Of a stretch of 64,000 nucleotides of DNA, positions 19,954 through 29,533 are shown piece by piece. The notes under the pieces are model-generated. The model searched no databases, was not told where the DNA came from, and was given only the letters and a program-made list of their open reading frames with translations. This stretch comes from Methanobacterium spitsbergense. Lineage in GTDB: Archaea > Methanobacteriota > Methanobacteria > Methanobacteriales > Methanobacteriaceae. The first letter of the stretch is position 1, and the number at the start of each line of letters is the position of its first letter. The position numbers were made by a program, and so were the translations under genes. The stretch is from positions 199,517 to 263,516 of the forward strand of contig NZ_JAIOUQ010000009.1 in assembly GCF_019931065.1 (NCBI RefSeq). Reading direction: 5' to 3'.

Positions 19954-20078
19954 ATTTTTTCCTCCTATTAATCTAACAATATTCTATATATTTAATGTAT
20001 ATAAATATTATACCTAATTGATTTAAGTCTAATGAATTAGTTTATGAGTTAAAAAAAAATATTATGGTATCGAAAAAG

Positions 20079-20252
20079 TTATGTCACGCTTTTTCTTACA
20101 TTACTTATGTCTGTGGAAGCATTCAGACCTTGTTGTCCTTTAAAGTATGAATTGTATATCAATAGTGCAGCTACTGCTATTACAATTACTCCACCGAATA
20201 AAAGGATATATTCTGCTGCTCCTTGTCCACCTTCATCTTTTAATATTTCCAT
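20079..20252 (-). CDS. Class III signal peptide prepilin (QGAAEY type), copy 2
   Basis: A 57-aa near-twin of the protein at 19780-19953; after the first residues (MEILKDEGG in place of MNFLKDEGG) the sequences are identical. The frame extends to an ATG at 20267, but GGGGGAGAT just ahead of the ATG at 20252 sets the start. It has QGAAEY, one hydrophobic helix and a short polar tail. The stop-proximal codons (AGCGTGACATAA) differ from copy 1 although the residues are the same, marking the edge of the near-identical tract. Confidence 0.88.
   Translation of the reverse strand: MEILKDEGGQGAAEYILLFGGVIVIAVAALLIYNSYFKGQQGLNASTDISNVRKSVT
20089..20243. repeat. 155-bp direct repeat, copy 2 (prepilin gene body)
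   Basis: Partner of 19790-19944 at a 299-bp offset with a single mismatch. The intervening spacer and the upstream regions are unrelated. Confidence 0.95.
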
Positions 20253-20536
20253 TAATATCTCCCCCAAAAAAAATTTTTTATTATAGACATGAATAAACTA
20301 TAATGTAACAGTTTATTCTTATTACTGAGTATTATTTCCCATATTAATAAATATTTTGTAATAAATATGTGATTAAAATCCCAAAATTATTTATTTTTTA
20401 TTAATCTTATATATGATAATATACTATTTTAATAAGTTCATACACATTTAAGTGGCATGTTACTGTTCACAAATTAATAATTTTTATATATGTTTATGTG
20501 CATATAATCACATAACAAAAAAAGTAGTGTAAAACC

Positions 20537-21100
20537 ATGCCAAAAAATTATAATATGAAAGAAATGATTCTTGAACTTCTCGAGGGAAAAGAACTGTCAA
20601 AAAAAGAACTATTAGAAGACATTCGGAAAAAATCTAATCGTTCCACATCAGATAAAACTCTCAATGAATCATTGATGATTTTGTTAAAGGAAAAAAAGAT
20701 CTATATAACCAGCTATGATTTCGGAATTTATGATGGTGTAAAGAGAATACAATCAATCAAACCTGAAGGAATCGTTTTTGGGCTGATGAAAACTGATTTT
20801 GTTGAAATAGAAACCCTTATTAAAATTCTGGAAAGCGATGATGTTGAAGTGGTTAGAAATGCTTCTTCAAAACTAAAAAAGAACTTTAGAAACAAGATTG
20901 ATGATCTCAAATCACGTAACTCCTTTGAAGATGGTGAAGATCTTGATTCACTTTTTAATAAAACCATCTTTTATATTTACTCACAATCTGATGATCAAAA
21001 GAGAATTTTAATCAATAAATTTGCATGGAGTCTCAGTAATGAAGACGGGTCTGTGAACCTTTTTGAAGATATATTAAATTATATGCAGGCACAGAGTTGA
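20537..21100 (+). CDS. Hypothetical protein with N-terminal winged-helix-like segment
   Basis: A 187-aa soluble protein with no family I can name. Residues 5-60 (MILELLEGKELSKKELLEDI, then TLNESLMILLKEKKIYI) look like a winged helix-turn-helix. The rest is helical and acidic, with HEAT-like stretches (VVRNASSKLKKNFRNKIDD). It lies between prepilin genes of opposite orientation, so a role in prepilin expression is possible, but this is from position only. A TATA-like stretch at about 20480-20490 lies upstream. Confidence 0.6.
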   Translation: MPKNYNMKEMILELLEGKELSKKELLEDIRKKSNRSTSDKTLNESLMILLKEKKIYITSYDFGIYDGVKRIQSIKPEGIVFGLMKTDFVEIETLIKILESDDVEVVRNASSKLKKNFRNKIDDLKSRNSFEDGEDLDSLFNKTIFYIYSQSDDQKRILINKFAWSLSNEDGSVNLFEDILNYMQAQS

Positions 21101-21295
21101 TTTTATAAAAATTTAAATATTATTCCTAATTTTTATTAATCTATTGTTATATCATTTAAAATGGAGTATCATTTGTTTTAAGAATGTTTTTATTTAATAA
21201 TAAATTTTAAGAGACGTATAACAAAATTATCAGTAAATTACTAAAAAAATAAGATGAATTTTAAAGATTATATTGTTAGATTAAAAAAAATGTAA

Positions 21296-21472
21296 TTAAG
21301 AAACACTACCCCTAACAATATTTAAGTCTTCAGGTGCATGAAATGGTGAAACTCCTGGTTTAAAATAACTTCTATATATAAAGAGTGCAGCTATTGCAAT
21401 AACTATGATCCCACCAAATAATAATATATATTCTGCTGCTCCTTGTCCCGATTCATCTTTAAAAAAATTCAT
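21296..21472 (-). CDS. Class III signal peptide prepilin (QGAAEY type), copy 3
   Basis: A 58-aa prepilin: [15 protein letters not shown], hydrophobic helix [18 protein letters not shown] and tail [20 protein letters not shown]. Compared with the twin genes to its left, the tail is different and includes two prolines. Three ATGs are in frame (21490, 21475, 21472). GGGGAGGG at about 21479-21486 best fits 21472, and that start matches MNFLKDE of copy 1. Isolated from the others by the gene at 20537. Confidence 0.86.
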   Translation of the reverse strand: MNFFKDESGQGAAEYILLFGGIIVIAIAALFIYRSYFKPGVSPFHAPEDLNIVRGSVS

Positions 21473-21681
21473 CATAGCCCTCCCCAACAATATTAATATT
21501 AATAACTTTTAATTTATCATTATATAAGTTTTTCTAAAAAAAAGATTAGAACTAGATTAAAAATCAATATTTAGTTCTAATAGTAGCGCTATACATTCTA
21601 AAATAATATAATATGTTCATATTAATGTTTTTAATAGAAACCAAAAAATTCAGTATTTAAAATAATTAGAGGATTTTTTTC

Positions 21682-22821
21682 ATGAAAGTACTTATAATGC
21701 CTTGTGGTATCGGTTGGGGTCATGTGTCACGTTGTATAGCAATTGCCAGGGAACTTGAAGCAGAGGGTATTGAAGTATTTTTTGCAAGTTATGGTTCGGG
21801 ATATGAAATTCTAGAATCACAACATGAATATCCAACTCAAAAACTTCCGGATATCAAATTTTATGGGGAAGGTGAGTTTGATATTAAATACACAGTTAAA
21901 AAATCTATTAATGCACCTTATATATTTCTTAAAAGCATTTATAATGAGTCAAAGATCATTAAGAAAATTAAACCTGATATTATAATAGCAGATTCACATT
22001 ATTCTGTTCCGATAACAGCTAAGATGTTGGGTATTCCATGTATCATGATAACTAATGAATTAACACTCAACTTTTCAGAAATCTACCCTGACGAAAGAAC
22101 AATTAAATATCTAGAATCTGGTCTTATAAGATTTTTTCAATATATGTGCAAACTTTGTAGGGTGGTGATGGTTCCTGATGTTCCAGGTTCCACAGAGGTA
22201 CCAGCTAAGCTCAAAGATATGGTTGTTCATACTGGACCATTTCTTAAAAATAACCAGCAAAAAATGGTTAATAAGGATGCTTTAAGAAGAGAATTAGGAT
22301 TTAAAAATTCAGAGCGTATAGTTCTTGTAACTGTAGGTGGAAGCAATTTTGGGATTGAATTATTGGAGTTGATATGTGAAGCATCTTCAATGATTGAATG
22401 CGACAGATTAATAATTGTTACGGGACCACAAATAAAAGCTGATTTTATCCAAGAATCTCATAAAATTATTAAAAAAGAGTTTTTAAACAACATGATGGAA
22501 TGGATGAAAATATCTGATGTGATTGTAAGTTTAGCAGGTCATACAACAATCATGGAAATAATGTCGCTTGGAATTCCAAATATTATAATTCCAATTGAAA
22601 ACCATTCAGAACAGATTAAAAATACAATTAATTTTCAAAAATATGGTATATCCATAATAGAGAATATAAAAAATTTAGGTCCAAATAAAATTGCAGAGGA
22701 TATAAACTGTTTGCTCAATGATCAAGAGATAAAAAATAGGACAGAAATAGTTAAAGAAAAATTTTCAAGGTACAATGGAACAGAAAATGCATTGAAGATC
22801 ATATTTGAGCATGCTAAATGA
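21682..22821 (+). CDS. MurG/UGT-like glycosyltransferase (GT28 domain)
   Basis: A 379-aa GT-B enzyme. The N-terminus MKVLIMPCGIGWGHVSRCIA has the G-x-G-H loop of MurG-like enzymes. PDIIIADSHYSVPITAKMLG and the C-terminal VVSLAGHTTIMEIMSLGIPN, followed by IIPIENHSEQ, resemble the UDP-sugar site of the GT28/MJ1255-type family. It has a good ribosome binding site (GAGGAT) before ATG 21682. The role is probably surface or lipid glycosylation, in keeping with the cluster to the left. It stands alone with gaps of 200-330 bp on both sides. Confidence 0.82.
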   Translation: MKVLIMPCGIGWGHVSRCIAIARELEAEGIEVFFASYGSGYEILESQHEYPTQKLPDIKFYGEGEFDIKYTVKKSINAPYIFLKSIYNESKIIKKIKPDIIIADSHYSVPITAKMLGIPCIMITNELTLNFSEIYPDERTIKYLESGLIRFFQYMCKLCRVVMVPDVPGSTEVPAKLKDMVVHTGPFLKNNQQKMVNKDALRRELGFKNSERIVLVTVGGSNFGIELLELICEASSMIECDRLIIVTGPQIKADFIQESHKIIKKEFLNNMMEWMKISDVIVSLAGHTTIMEIMSLGIPNIIIPIENHSEQIKNTINFQKYGISIIENIKNLGPNKIAEDINCLLNDQEIKNRTEIVKEKFSRYNGTENALKIIFEHAK

Positions 22822-23150
22822 GAATTATTTTAATTATTTTGGGATTGAAGATATCTATATAATAAAAGCAGTGAAGTACAATCATACCAAATGAAATTCA
22901 TATTGATTGTTCAGTATATAAAATTAGACCATTCATTTTTTTCCAATTTAGTCTGCAATCTTTATGTTTGTGATAGATTGAATTATAATAAGAGTTATGG
23001 AGATAACCTACTATTTAAATACTTAATAGATAATATTATACATTAAAAAAGTATAGTTATTATCAAGAATAGTGAATCATTTATATTTTAGACATTTTGA
23101 TCATTGGTGATAACATATCTGGGGTAATCAATATTATTGGGAGGTAAAGG
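22822..23150. other. AT-rich intergenic region without a gene
   Basis: Only short frames occur. The end carries a strong ribosome binding site, GGGAGGTAA, for the gene at 23151. No repeat or RNA structure is evident. Confidence 0.5.
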
Positions 23151-24428
23151 ATGATCAATTTACTCGTCACGGTTTTTGGAGGTCTACTGTTTATTGCAGG
23201 ATTTTATGGAATGTCCTTTGGTTTTTCTACTCCCCCTAATTTCGGACTTTTCTTTGGGGGATTGTGTTCTTCTGTTTTTGGTATTATTATGATGGTATTT
23301 TTTTCTAGCAAAATTGATCTGTCAAGATCAAAAACTTCTAAACCAAAGAATAAAATTCCAAAACAGGCACCTAAACCAGTAACAGGAAAAGCTAAAAAGG
23401 GTGCAATAGAAAAACTAGGACAAAATATAAAACCTCCAGCCAAACCAGCTAAATCTTCCAAAAAAATTAAGCCAGTGAAAACTAAACCCATTTCAGCGGA
23501 TGATAAGAAACCGATAATACCATCTAAATCTGAAAAAGAAAAACCAATGAAGAAAATTACTCCTGTCACATCAAGACCTGTACCTAAAAAAGTTAACCAA
23601 ACATCTAAAGAAGTATTACCTAAATCTGAAAAAACATTTAAAACAACTACTCCTCCAGAATTATCAATGGAAAAACCAAAAAAGAAGGCTCCCATATCTC
23701 AGGCTACAGAACCTAAAGTTGATGTTCCTCCAATAAAACCTGTTCTCCTTAAGGAAAGTGCAGATGAAAAACCAGATAAAAAGGAAAAAATTAAGCCAGT
23801 TCCTAAACATATTGATGTTTCTAAATTAAAAAGTTCTAAATCCAAGGAAAAAGATGAACAGGAATTTGTTAAAAACAGACTGGATCGTTTGAAGGAGAAT
23901 TATATTAAAAATGCCAAGGATATTGAGAGTATTATCGATGAAAGATTAGATTCATTTAAAGGTACTCTGGATACATTGAAATCTGAATCACAGGAGCCAA
24001 GCATCATATGGTCCTTTGATGCTGGAGATGTACAGGATGCATTAAAAGACACAATCTCAAAGGCAGATAACAAAATATTAATGATGTATCCATGGATCAG
24101 GAACATTGATGTTTCAATATTAAAAAAATTTATGGACACAGAGAGTAGAATGATAATTCAGGAAGCTAGCTTAGATGATGATACTTCTGTAGAATTAATT
24201 AAACTTTTAATTGGAAATAAAGTTGAGATCAGAACAATGCCTCATATACACACAGTTGCAGTTGTATCAGACAATACAAATGGTCTTATTATATCAACAG
24301 ACCCGATCTATGAGAGTTTTGAGGTTGGTGTTATGTACAAGGATCAGAAGTCCATTGAGGAAATTGAAAGACTTTTTGAAGATGCATGGGAAATTTCAAA
24401 GGATTTAGACATGGAGATCAGAAAATGA
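23151..24428 (+). CDS. Two-TM membrane protein with Lys/Pro linker and PLD-like C-terminal domain
   Basis: A 425-aa protein in three parts. Residues 1-52 form two hydrophobic helices. Residues 55-240 are a low-complexity Lys/Pro/Ser-rich linker with no predicted fold. Residues 240-290 form a helix (coiled-coil candidate), and 290-425 look like a phospholipase D-type domain ([16 protein letters not shown], then [20 protein letters not shown]), similar to the C-terminal sugar-binding/PLD-like domain of TrmB-type regulators. The HxK part of the HKD motif is not clear, so catalysis is doubtful. Its stop overlaps the start of the hydrolase gene downstream (ATGA). Confidence 0.65.
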   Translation: MINLLVTVFGGLLFIAGFYGMSFGFSTPPNFGLFFGGLCSSVFGIIMMVFFSSKIDLSRSKTSKPKNKIPKQAPKPVTGKAKKGAIEKLGQNIKPPAKPAKSSKKIKPVKTKPISADDKKPIIPSKSEKEKPMKKITPVTSRPVPKKVNQTSKEVLPKSEKTFKTTTPPELSMEKPKKKAPISQATEPKVDVPPIKPVLLKESADEKPDKKEKIKPVPKHIDVSKLKSSKSKEKDEQEFVKNRLDRLKENYIKNAKDIESIIDERLDSFKGTLDTLKSESQEPSIIWSFDAGDVQDALKDTISKADNKILMMYPWIRNIDVSILKKFMDTESRMIIQEASLDDDTSVELIKLLIGNKVEIRTMPHIHTVAVVSDNTNGLIISTDPIYESFEVGVMYKDQKSIEEIERLFEDAWEISKDLDMEIRK

Positions 24429-25123
24429 ATATTACCTGGCTGGGACATTCAGCATTTCATATAACAACCGATGAAAATCTTAGAATTCTAATTGACCCTT
24501 TTATTAGCAACAATCCAACATCCCCTGTCACAGTCGAAGAACTTTATGCAGATGTTATATTAGTATCACATGGTCATGGGGATCATTTTGGAGATACAAT
24601 GGAAATTGCCAATAGAACAGGAGCAATTATAGTCTGCAATCATGAACTTTCTATCTACCTCTCCAAATTGGGTTTTGAAACATTAGGAATGAACATAGGT
24701 GGATCAGCAAAAATTCAGGATATTAAAATTACAATGGTCAATTCACTACACTCCTCTGATATGGATTTTATTGAGGAGGTTGATGCAGGTGGAAGTTCAG
24801 CGGGTTTTATATTGGAACTGGAAAATGGAAGGAAAATATATCATGCAGGAGACACAGGAATATTTTCAGATATGCGATATGTGATTAGCCATATATATCA
24901 ACCAGATATCGCAATGTTGCCTATTGGAGATCGTTATACAATGGGTCCATTTGAGGCAGCTATAGCTGCAGAATGGATTAATCCAGAGATAATTATTCCA
25001 ATGCACTACAACACATACCCCGCAATAGAACAAAACCCACTGGAATATTCGGATATGGTTAGAAAGTCAAATAAAAATGTTGAAGTTATAATATTAAATC
25101 CTGGTGATAGTTACAAGGAGTGA
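24425..25123 (+). CDS. UPF0173 metal-dependent hydrolase (beta-lactamase fold)
   Basis: A 232-aa enzyme of the metallo-beta-lactamase superfamily, with [22 protein letters not shown] (the HxHxDH metal motif), [12 protein letters not shown] and PMHYNT. The frame is open farther upstream, but ATG 24425 overlaps the TGA of the previous gene, which shows translational coupling and matches the family N-terminus ([11 protein letters not shown]). The substrate is unknown. The stop codon TGA at 25121-25123 falls in the first bases of the structured repeat A. Confidence 0.9.
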   Translation: MNITWLGHSAFHITTDENLRILIDPFISNNPTSPVTVEELYADVILVSHGHGDHFGDTMEIANRTGAIIVCNHELSIYLSKLGFETLGMNIGGSAKIQDIKITMVNSLHSSDMDFIEEVDAGGSSAGFILELENGRKIYHAGDTGIFSDMRYVISHIYQPDIAMLPIGDRYTMGPFEAAIAAEWINPEIIIPMHYNTYPAIEQNPLEYSDMVRKSNKNVEVIILNPGDSYKE

Positions 25124-25348
25124 ACTACCCCTCCCTTTCGGAATGGGCTTCTTCCTTCATGGAATCCACTATTGTGCTTTCTCAGAGAAGCTTTAATTCC
25201 CGTAGTTCCTACGGTACTGATTAGATTAAGTTTAGTTTACTTGGCTATCGCATACTATATTAGTAATAGGTATTAATTATTATTTATATGTTGTGGTTGG
25301 ATTCATCCCCACCCTCATGGATGGGGTATTCTCCAACATTAAGATAAA
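25120..25348 (+). repeat. Structured dispersed element, copy A (orphan IS605/omegaRNA-like)
   Basis: About 229 bp sharing long identical blocks with 53713-53944. In order: GTGAACTACCCCTCCC followed by TTTCGGAA; a stem GCTTCT/AGAAGC enclosing a CCAC..GTG hairpin; the perfect hairpin CCGTAG-TTC-CTACGG; a degenerate GTTTAC/GCATAC arm; and the terminal hairpin CCCCA(10 nt)TGGGG followed by TATTCTCCAAC. No reading frame is conserved between copies. Structure and layout recall the right end and overlapping omegaRNA of IS200/IS605 tnpB elements, but no tnpA or tnpB is present. Strand is given by the shared orientation only. Transcription is not shown. Confidence 0.75.
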
Positions 25349-25729
25349 TTTTATTTTATTATTTTAAATTTGAATATCTAGGCTATCAAGATTTTATTTC
25401 AAAATATCTTTTTAATTTTATTGGATTTAATTCCTTATTATTATTTAGTATTATCATTAAAACAGGAATAAATTTAACATTTTAATTCATCAACTTTTGT
25501 GATATAGTTTAACTATGGCCTCTAATGTGATCAAGTCTCCAAAATACTATTGAGGATATGGTATTATGTTAAGGGTCAAAAACAGAACTTATATAAACCC
25601 TAAGGTTTAACTAATAAACAAGAATGGTACAGTGGGATTCATAAAGGAAAATAATAATACCATTAGATGATTAAGTATATTCTTATGGTCTAATGTCTTA
25701 ATCATTGTGAGTTGATAAGAGTGATAAAC
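25349..25729 (+). promoter_or_regulatory. Promoter and leader of the Era-like GTPase operon
   Basis: A clear TATA box, CTTATATAAA at 25588-25597, predicts transcription from about 25618 and so a leader of about 110 nt. Within the leader is a perfect 9-bp inverted repeat, ATGATTAAG (25667-25675) and CTTAATCAT (25697-25705), with a 21-nt loop. It ends 24 nt before the start codon. From 25349 to 25580 I see only AT-rich DNA. Confidence 0.5.
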
Positions 25730-26365
25730 ATGCGGAAATTCTTCAGACGTAGCTTTTTTAAAAACATCTTCAACAAGCTTATTGGCAAGGATAAAAAACT
25801 TAAAATAGGTTTGTACGGACACCCCAATTCGGGTAAAACAACACTAGCAAATACAATGACAAATGATTGGATTGGTAAACCATTAGGCCTTGTATCCGAG
25901 ATTCCTCATGAAACTAGACGTGTTTACAGACAAGAACGTGTTCAAATTGAATATGATGGAGTAGAACTAGACTTTGATATTGTTGACACTCCAGGAATAG
26001 CAACTAAGATAGACTATAAAAATTTCCTAGAATATGGTTTATCAGAAGAAGAAGCAAAAGAAAGAGCAAAAGAAGCAACTAAAGGAATTATTGAAGCTAT
26101 AAAATGGTTAGATGATGTTACAGGTGTGCTTTTGGTTGTAGACGCCACACAAGATCCATTAACTCAAGCAAATATTACAATAATGGGCAATCTTGAAGCA
26201 CGTAAAATACCATTTGTTATTGTAGCCAATAAAATCGACCTTCCTGAAGCTTCCTCTGAGAGAATCACTTCTGTTTTTCCACAACACACAGTTGTACCTA
26301 TTTCAGCATTACACGGAGAGAATACAGCCGATCTTTATCAGGCAATGGTTGATAAATTTAATTAA
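25730..26365 (+). CDS. Era-like GTP-binding protein
   Basis: A 211-aa P-loop GTPase. G1 is [10 protein letters not shown]3 is DTPG, G4 is NKID and G5 is SAL. An insert of about 30 residues after DTPG ([19 protein letters not shown]) and the absence of a KH domain separate it from true Era. The start is the ATG at 25730 after GAGTGAT; the frame runs further to TTG 25712. The basic N-terminus ([15 protein letters not shown]) could bind membrane or RNA. It is first in a three-gene operon with DUF2073 and the Zn-ribbon protein, a grouping I recall from other methanogens. Function unknown. Confidence 0.85.
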   Translation: MRKFFRRSFFKNIFNKLIGKDKKLKIGLYGHPNSGKTTLANTMTNDWIGKPLGLVSEIPHETRRVYRQERVQIEYDGVELDFDIVDTPGIATKIDYKNFLEYGLSEEEAKERAKEATKGIIEAIKWLDDVTGVLLVVDATQDPLTQANITIMGNLEARKIPFVIVANKIDLPEASSERITSVFPQHTVVPISALHGENTADLYQAMVDKFN

Positions 26366-26379
26366 TTAGGGGTTTTAAA

Positions 26380-26763
26380 ATGGATAATACAGAACCAAAT
26401 GCTCTAAAAATGGATTTTCTATCCTCGGATGCACTAAAAACCCGAACAAGTATGGAAAAGATTTCCATGATCGTTGATAAGGTTAAAAACGGTGATCTGG
26501 TAGTTATAGAGGGTGGTCTCACTCCTGGAGAAGAGGCAGAACTTATTGAAACTACAATGCGTGAAATTGATGTTGAAAATTTCATGGGAATTGATATATA
26601 CACTCTAGAAAAGGACAAATCTTCATTTTTTGGGCTTTCAAAAAAGAAAACTATAGGAATAACAATTATTGGTCCTGCAAATGTAATGAAGGCAGTCAAG
26701 AAGAGATCAAACTTCCTGTCCATGATTGCCAACCTGGGTGATTCAGGTGCATCGCTGCATTAA
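26380..26763 (+). CDS. DUF2073 family protein
   Basis: A 127-aa protein of the archaeal DUF2073 family ([30 protein letters not shown], then [17 protein letters not shown]). It has an alpha/beta pattern, no membrane segment and no catalytic motif I can name. It starts 14 nt after the GTPase stop and its 3' end overlaps the next gene. The constant pairing with the GTPase suggests it is an effector or partner. Confidence 0.82.
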   Translation: MDNTEPNALKMDFLSSDALKTRTSMEKISMIVDKVKNGDLVVIEGGLTPGEEAELIETTMREIDVENFMGIDIYTLEKDKSSFFGLSKKKTIGITIIGPANVMKAVKKRSNFLSMIANLGDSGASLH

Positions 26764-27052
26764 ATGTGGATCAGAGTTTACAATAAACTCAGAGGAAGTA
26801 ATTCTTAAAGGATGTCCTGAGTGTGGTAGTAAATTCTTTGAATTCCATCAAAAGGGAAAAAAACCAGAAATACAAGAGATTAAGGGAGACTCAATCGAAA
26901 CCATAATGATAAAAGAACATGGTATATATGAGCTAAATTTACCTTCTTTATTAGAGGATGACTCTATAATTATTTCTGATCAAGAAGGAATGTATGTTAT
27001 AGACATTAATTTTCTTCTAAAAAAACAGATGAAAGATAAAGAGAAGATGTAA
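26747..27052 (+). CDS. Zn-ribbon protein (DUF2072-like)
   Basis: A 101-aa protein that opens with a zinc ribbon, HRCIKCG then [12 protein letters not shown] (CxxC-x17-CxxC). The remaining 65 residues are a small alpha/beta segment ([20 protein letters not shown]). The frame is open to 26726, but GGGTGAT at 26736-26742 points to the GTG at 26747, giving an N-terminus directly at the first Cys pair. The start lies inside the DUF2073 gene, which implies coupled translation. Confidence 0.82.
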   Translation: MHRCIKCGSEFTINSEEVILKGCPECGSKFFEFHQKGKKPEIQEIKGDSIETIMIKEHGIYELNLPSLLEDDSIIISDQEGMYVIDINFLLKKQMKDKEKM

Positions 27053-27098
27053 TTTTCTCCAACATATTTATTTTTAAAAGGATTAACCAATGAGATGT

Positions 27099-29081
27099 CT
27101 ATCTCCTTTTTCTTTTGGAACCCTTTTTATCTACAAAATCACATTTTCCAGAAGGTAAAACACGGACAACATCTTCTATTATGAACATTTTATCTGTATC
27201 TATCTTATTTTTTATCTGCATTGCTATTTCTTCTTTTTTAGTATAACCCGGTTTAATAGATGCAAAATTTTCAGTGTATTTAGATACTGCTTCCGGAGGT
27301 CCGGCCATTATTCTTTCTCCTTCGTAATCTACTTTACCAATTGCTAGTGTTAGTGGAAGTCCTCGGATATAGTTTCGTGATCCTCGTATTATGAAGGCCC
27401 CTTTAGTAACAAATTCACCTGATTGTGGTGTTTTTGATACCTGTTCGGGATGAACCCAGTAAACATCAGCAGAACCTAAGCCTTTAGCCCAGGCACTAGA
27501 GAAACATGCTGCAAATGCAGCAGCTTGGTTAATACTTGATTCTGGAATTTCATCTTTACCTGCCTTAAGAATAATGGATGCAGCACCATGTATATCTGAA
27601 TGGAAATAGATATCACGGTTTTCCATATGTTTCTTAACAACCATTTCATTGGTTGTTGCATCCCTGCCACCAATAACCATCAAACCATCAGATGTTAAAA
27701 ACCATCTTAGCTTTTCATACCATTTAAGATCCTTTTTAACCCGTTTCTGAGGCACTAAAACCTTTTCCATTTCTATTTCTCGCTTACCTTTTGCTTTTTT
27801 AATTTCCTCTTCAGTCTTAGCAATAGCAATATTAACTCCTCTAATTTTCTTTTTAGCTTTTTTACCTTTATTATAATATACTTCTGCATTTTCAGGAATG
27901 CCTAACCCGGTATCAATATTAACTATGATTCCATCAAGGTTTAATGTTAAAACGCCCATTTTATCTATTGATTCAATGATTTCCAATCCTTCAGTTTTAG
28001 CTTTTTTAGCTTTTTTTATGATTGAAATGATTTCAAGCCATGAATGTTTCTCTCTAGCCTCATTTATAATATTTATAATATTTTGTATATTTTGATAATT
28101 GGAATATATTGCTTCGCCCTTTATCTTAGAATCTTTTACAGTTTTATTGAATTTTTCAAGAGTTGCCAACTGTATTGCTAGTCTTTTCTCAAATTTACCA
28201 ACTTCTCCAGACCATACTTCATTGTGTACCTGTACAATATCTTCACCAACTATACTACTGTAGAATTCATCAGAAGCTTCATTGAAGGTTTCGTATCTTT
28301 TTTTCTCATATTCTGAATACATCTGAAGATCAAGAGGTAAAACATCGTCTTTTTTTCCAGATACTATCTGTGGTTTGAAATCATATGTTTTAATGGGTTT
28401 GAAAACATCATTTAAAGCGCTGTGCAGTGCATTAATTTCATCATCAGTTACTTCACTAGCCATTTTCTTTTTATCAACATTGGATCTCAATATTATCTCT
28501 TCGGCATATAATCCTCCAAGACCATTTCCAGCAAGAGTTCTAATTATATCTCTATCAGAATTCTGGAATATTTCTTTTAATTGATCTTTTTTAATTTCAA
28601 GTGGATTAATACCCCTTTCAGGCGGATATTTGTATTCCTCCTTTGAAGATATCTTTCTATCCTGCCATAATTTTCTTTTCAGAGGTAGAATGATCTGATC
28701 ATCTTCATCCAAAAGTATTATATTACCCTTAGCAAAGAGTTCTATAACCAATGAAAATTTATGCTCCTTCTGGATATCGATCCGCATAATCCTATCAAAG
28801 TTGTGTTGACTCACTCCAGTTACACGGCCTCCTTTAATATACTTTCTCAGAAGCATAGGGAAGTTTGGTGGAACTTTGGGATTTTGTGGAGGATATTGGG
28901 TCGTATGTACCCTTAAACCAGCCTGAAAGATCACATCAACACGGCCTTTAGAAGGCACATGGAACCGTATAAGTACAGTATCTTTGGTTGGTTGGTATGC
29001 CTTTTGAACCCTAGCATCCTTTAACAGATCTCCTAATTCTTTGCAAATTGCGTAAATATCAACGTTGGACATGGCTTTCAT
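27099..29081 (-). CDS. rqcH: RqcH/NFACT-family ribosome quality control protein
   Basis: A 660-aa archaeal NFACT protein. The N-terminal NFACT-N domain has [27 protein letters not shown], and NFDRIMRID. Residues 300-430 hold helical arms with HhH and coiled-coil parts, and the NFACT-R domain ([37 protein letters not shown]) begins near 450. The C-terminus is basic (KKGSKRKRR), as expected for ribosome binding. Members bind obstructed large ribosomal subunits and recruit Ala-tRNA to tag the stalled chain. AAGGTG precedes the ATG at 29081. It diverges from the EMC6-like gene. Confidence 0.9.
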   Translation of the reverse strand: MKAMSNVDIYAICKELGDLLKDARVQKAYQPTKDTVLIRFHVPSKGRVDVIFQAGLRVHTTQYPPQNPKVPPNFPMLLRKYIKGGRVTGVSQHNFDRIMRIDIQKEHKFSLVIELFAKGNIILLDEDDQIILPLKRKLWQDRKISSKEEYKYPPERGINPLEIKKDQLKEIFQNSDRDIIRTLAGNGLGGLYAEEIILRSNVDKKKMASEVTDDEINALHSALNDVFKPIKTYDFKPQIVSGKKDDVLPLDLQMYSEYEKKRYETFNEASDEFYSSIVGEDIVQVHNEVWSGEVGKFEKRLAIQLATLEKFNKTVKDSKIKGEAIYSNYQNIQNIINIINEAREKHSWLEIISIIKKAKKAKTEGLEIIESIDKMGVLTLNLDGIIVNIDTGLGIPENAEVYYNKGKKAKKKIRGVNIAIAKTEEEIKKAKGKREIEMEKVLVPQKRVKKDLKWYEKLRWFLTSDGLMVIGGRDATTNEMVVKKHMENRDIYFHSDIHGAASIILKAGKDEIPESSINQAAAFAACFSSAWAKGLGSADVYWVHPEQVSKTPQSGEFVTKGAFIIRGSRNYIRGLPLTLAIGKVDYEGERIMAGPPEAVSKYTENFASIKPGYTKKEEIAMQIKNKIDTDKMFIIEDVVRVLPSGKCDFVDKKGSKRKRR

Positions 29082-29147
29082 TGGAACACCTTATGGTTTT
29101 ATTTATGACAAGAGACTAATAATAAACATATTTGGAGGTAAAAGATT

Positions 29148-29450
29148 ATGGATGTAGATGCTAAAGTAACGATCATACATGTAATTGGAGGAATAATAGC
29201 GGCTTTTTTATCGTTTGCATTAACAACTGGATTAATAAGTGGAATTAACAATGAGGCCATTGCAATATTAATAGCCCTTGTGATTCTTTACATATCCGGA
29301 CAGGTTTCCGAGAGAATATTTGGTAAAGAAGCTGTTGGTGGATTTAAAGGATGGCTTTGGAGTGGAATTGTACCGTTTCTATTCATATGGATAGTATTAT
29401 GGATTCTACTTTTTAACATCAACCCTGTGCCGCCAATTACTGGGATATAA
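29148..29450 (+). CDS. EMC6-like small membrane protein (DUF5379-like)
   Basis: A 100-aa protein with three hydrophobic helices (about residues 8-28, 36-52 and 70-92). The helix pattern and ILIALVILYISGQVSERIFG, with a glycine-rich loop before the third helix (GGFKGWLWSG), resemble the archaeal EMC6-like group that may act in membrane protein insertion. GGAGGTAAAAG precedes the ATG. Assignment is by pattern only. Confidence 0.6.
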   Translation: MDVDAKVTIIHVIGGIIAAFLSFALTTGLISGINNEAIAILIALVILYISGQVSERIFGKEAVGGFKGWLWSGIVPFLFIWIVLWILLFNINPVPPITGI

Positions 29451-29533
29451 ATTTTCCCATTTTTTCCTGTTTTTTTTAAATAAATTATTCTTAATTTCTT
29501 TCATTTTTTAATATGAATAAACTGAACTGATTA

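Noticed and set aside
19571..20017. Two plus-strand frames of about 70 codons in the prepilin region
   Set aside because: Both are antisense to the short prepilin genes, which have clear class III signal peptides and ribosome binding sites on the minus strand.
23204..23695. 163-codon frame on the minus strand
   Set aside because: Complementary to the Lys/Pro-rich linker of the gene at 23151; low-complexity sequence leaves the opposite strand open. No motif or ribosome binding site.
25120..25348. A complete insertion sequence at copy A or B
   Set aside because: No tnpA or tnpB frame or fragment occurs in either copy or nearby; only structured, non-coding DNA is repeated.
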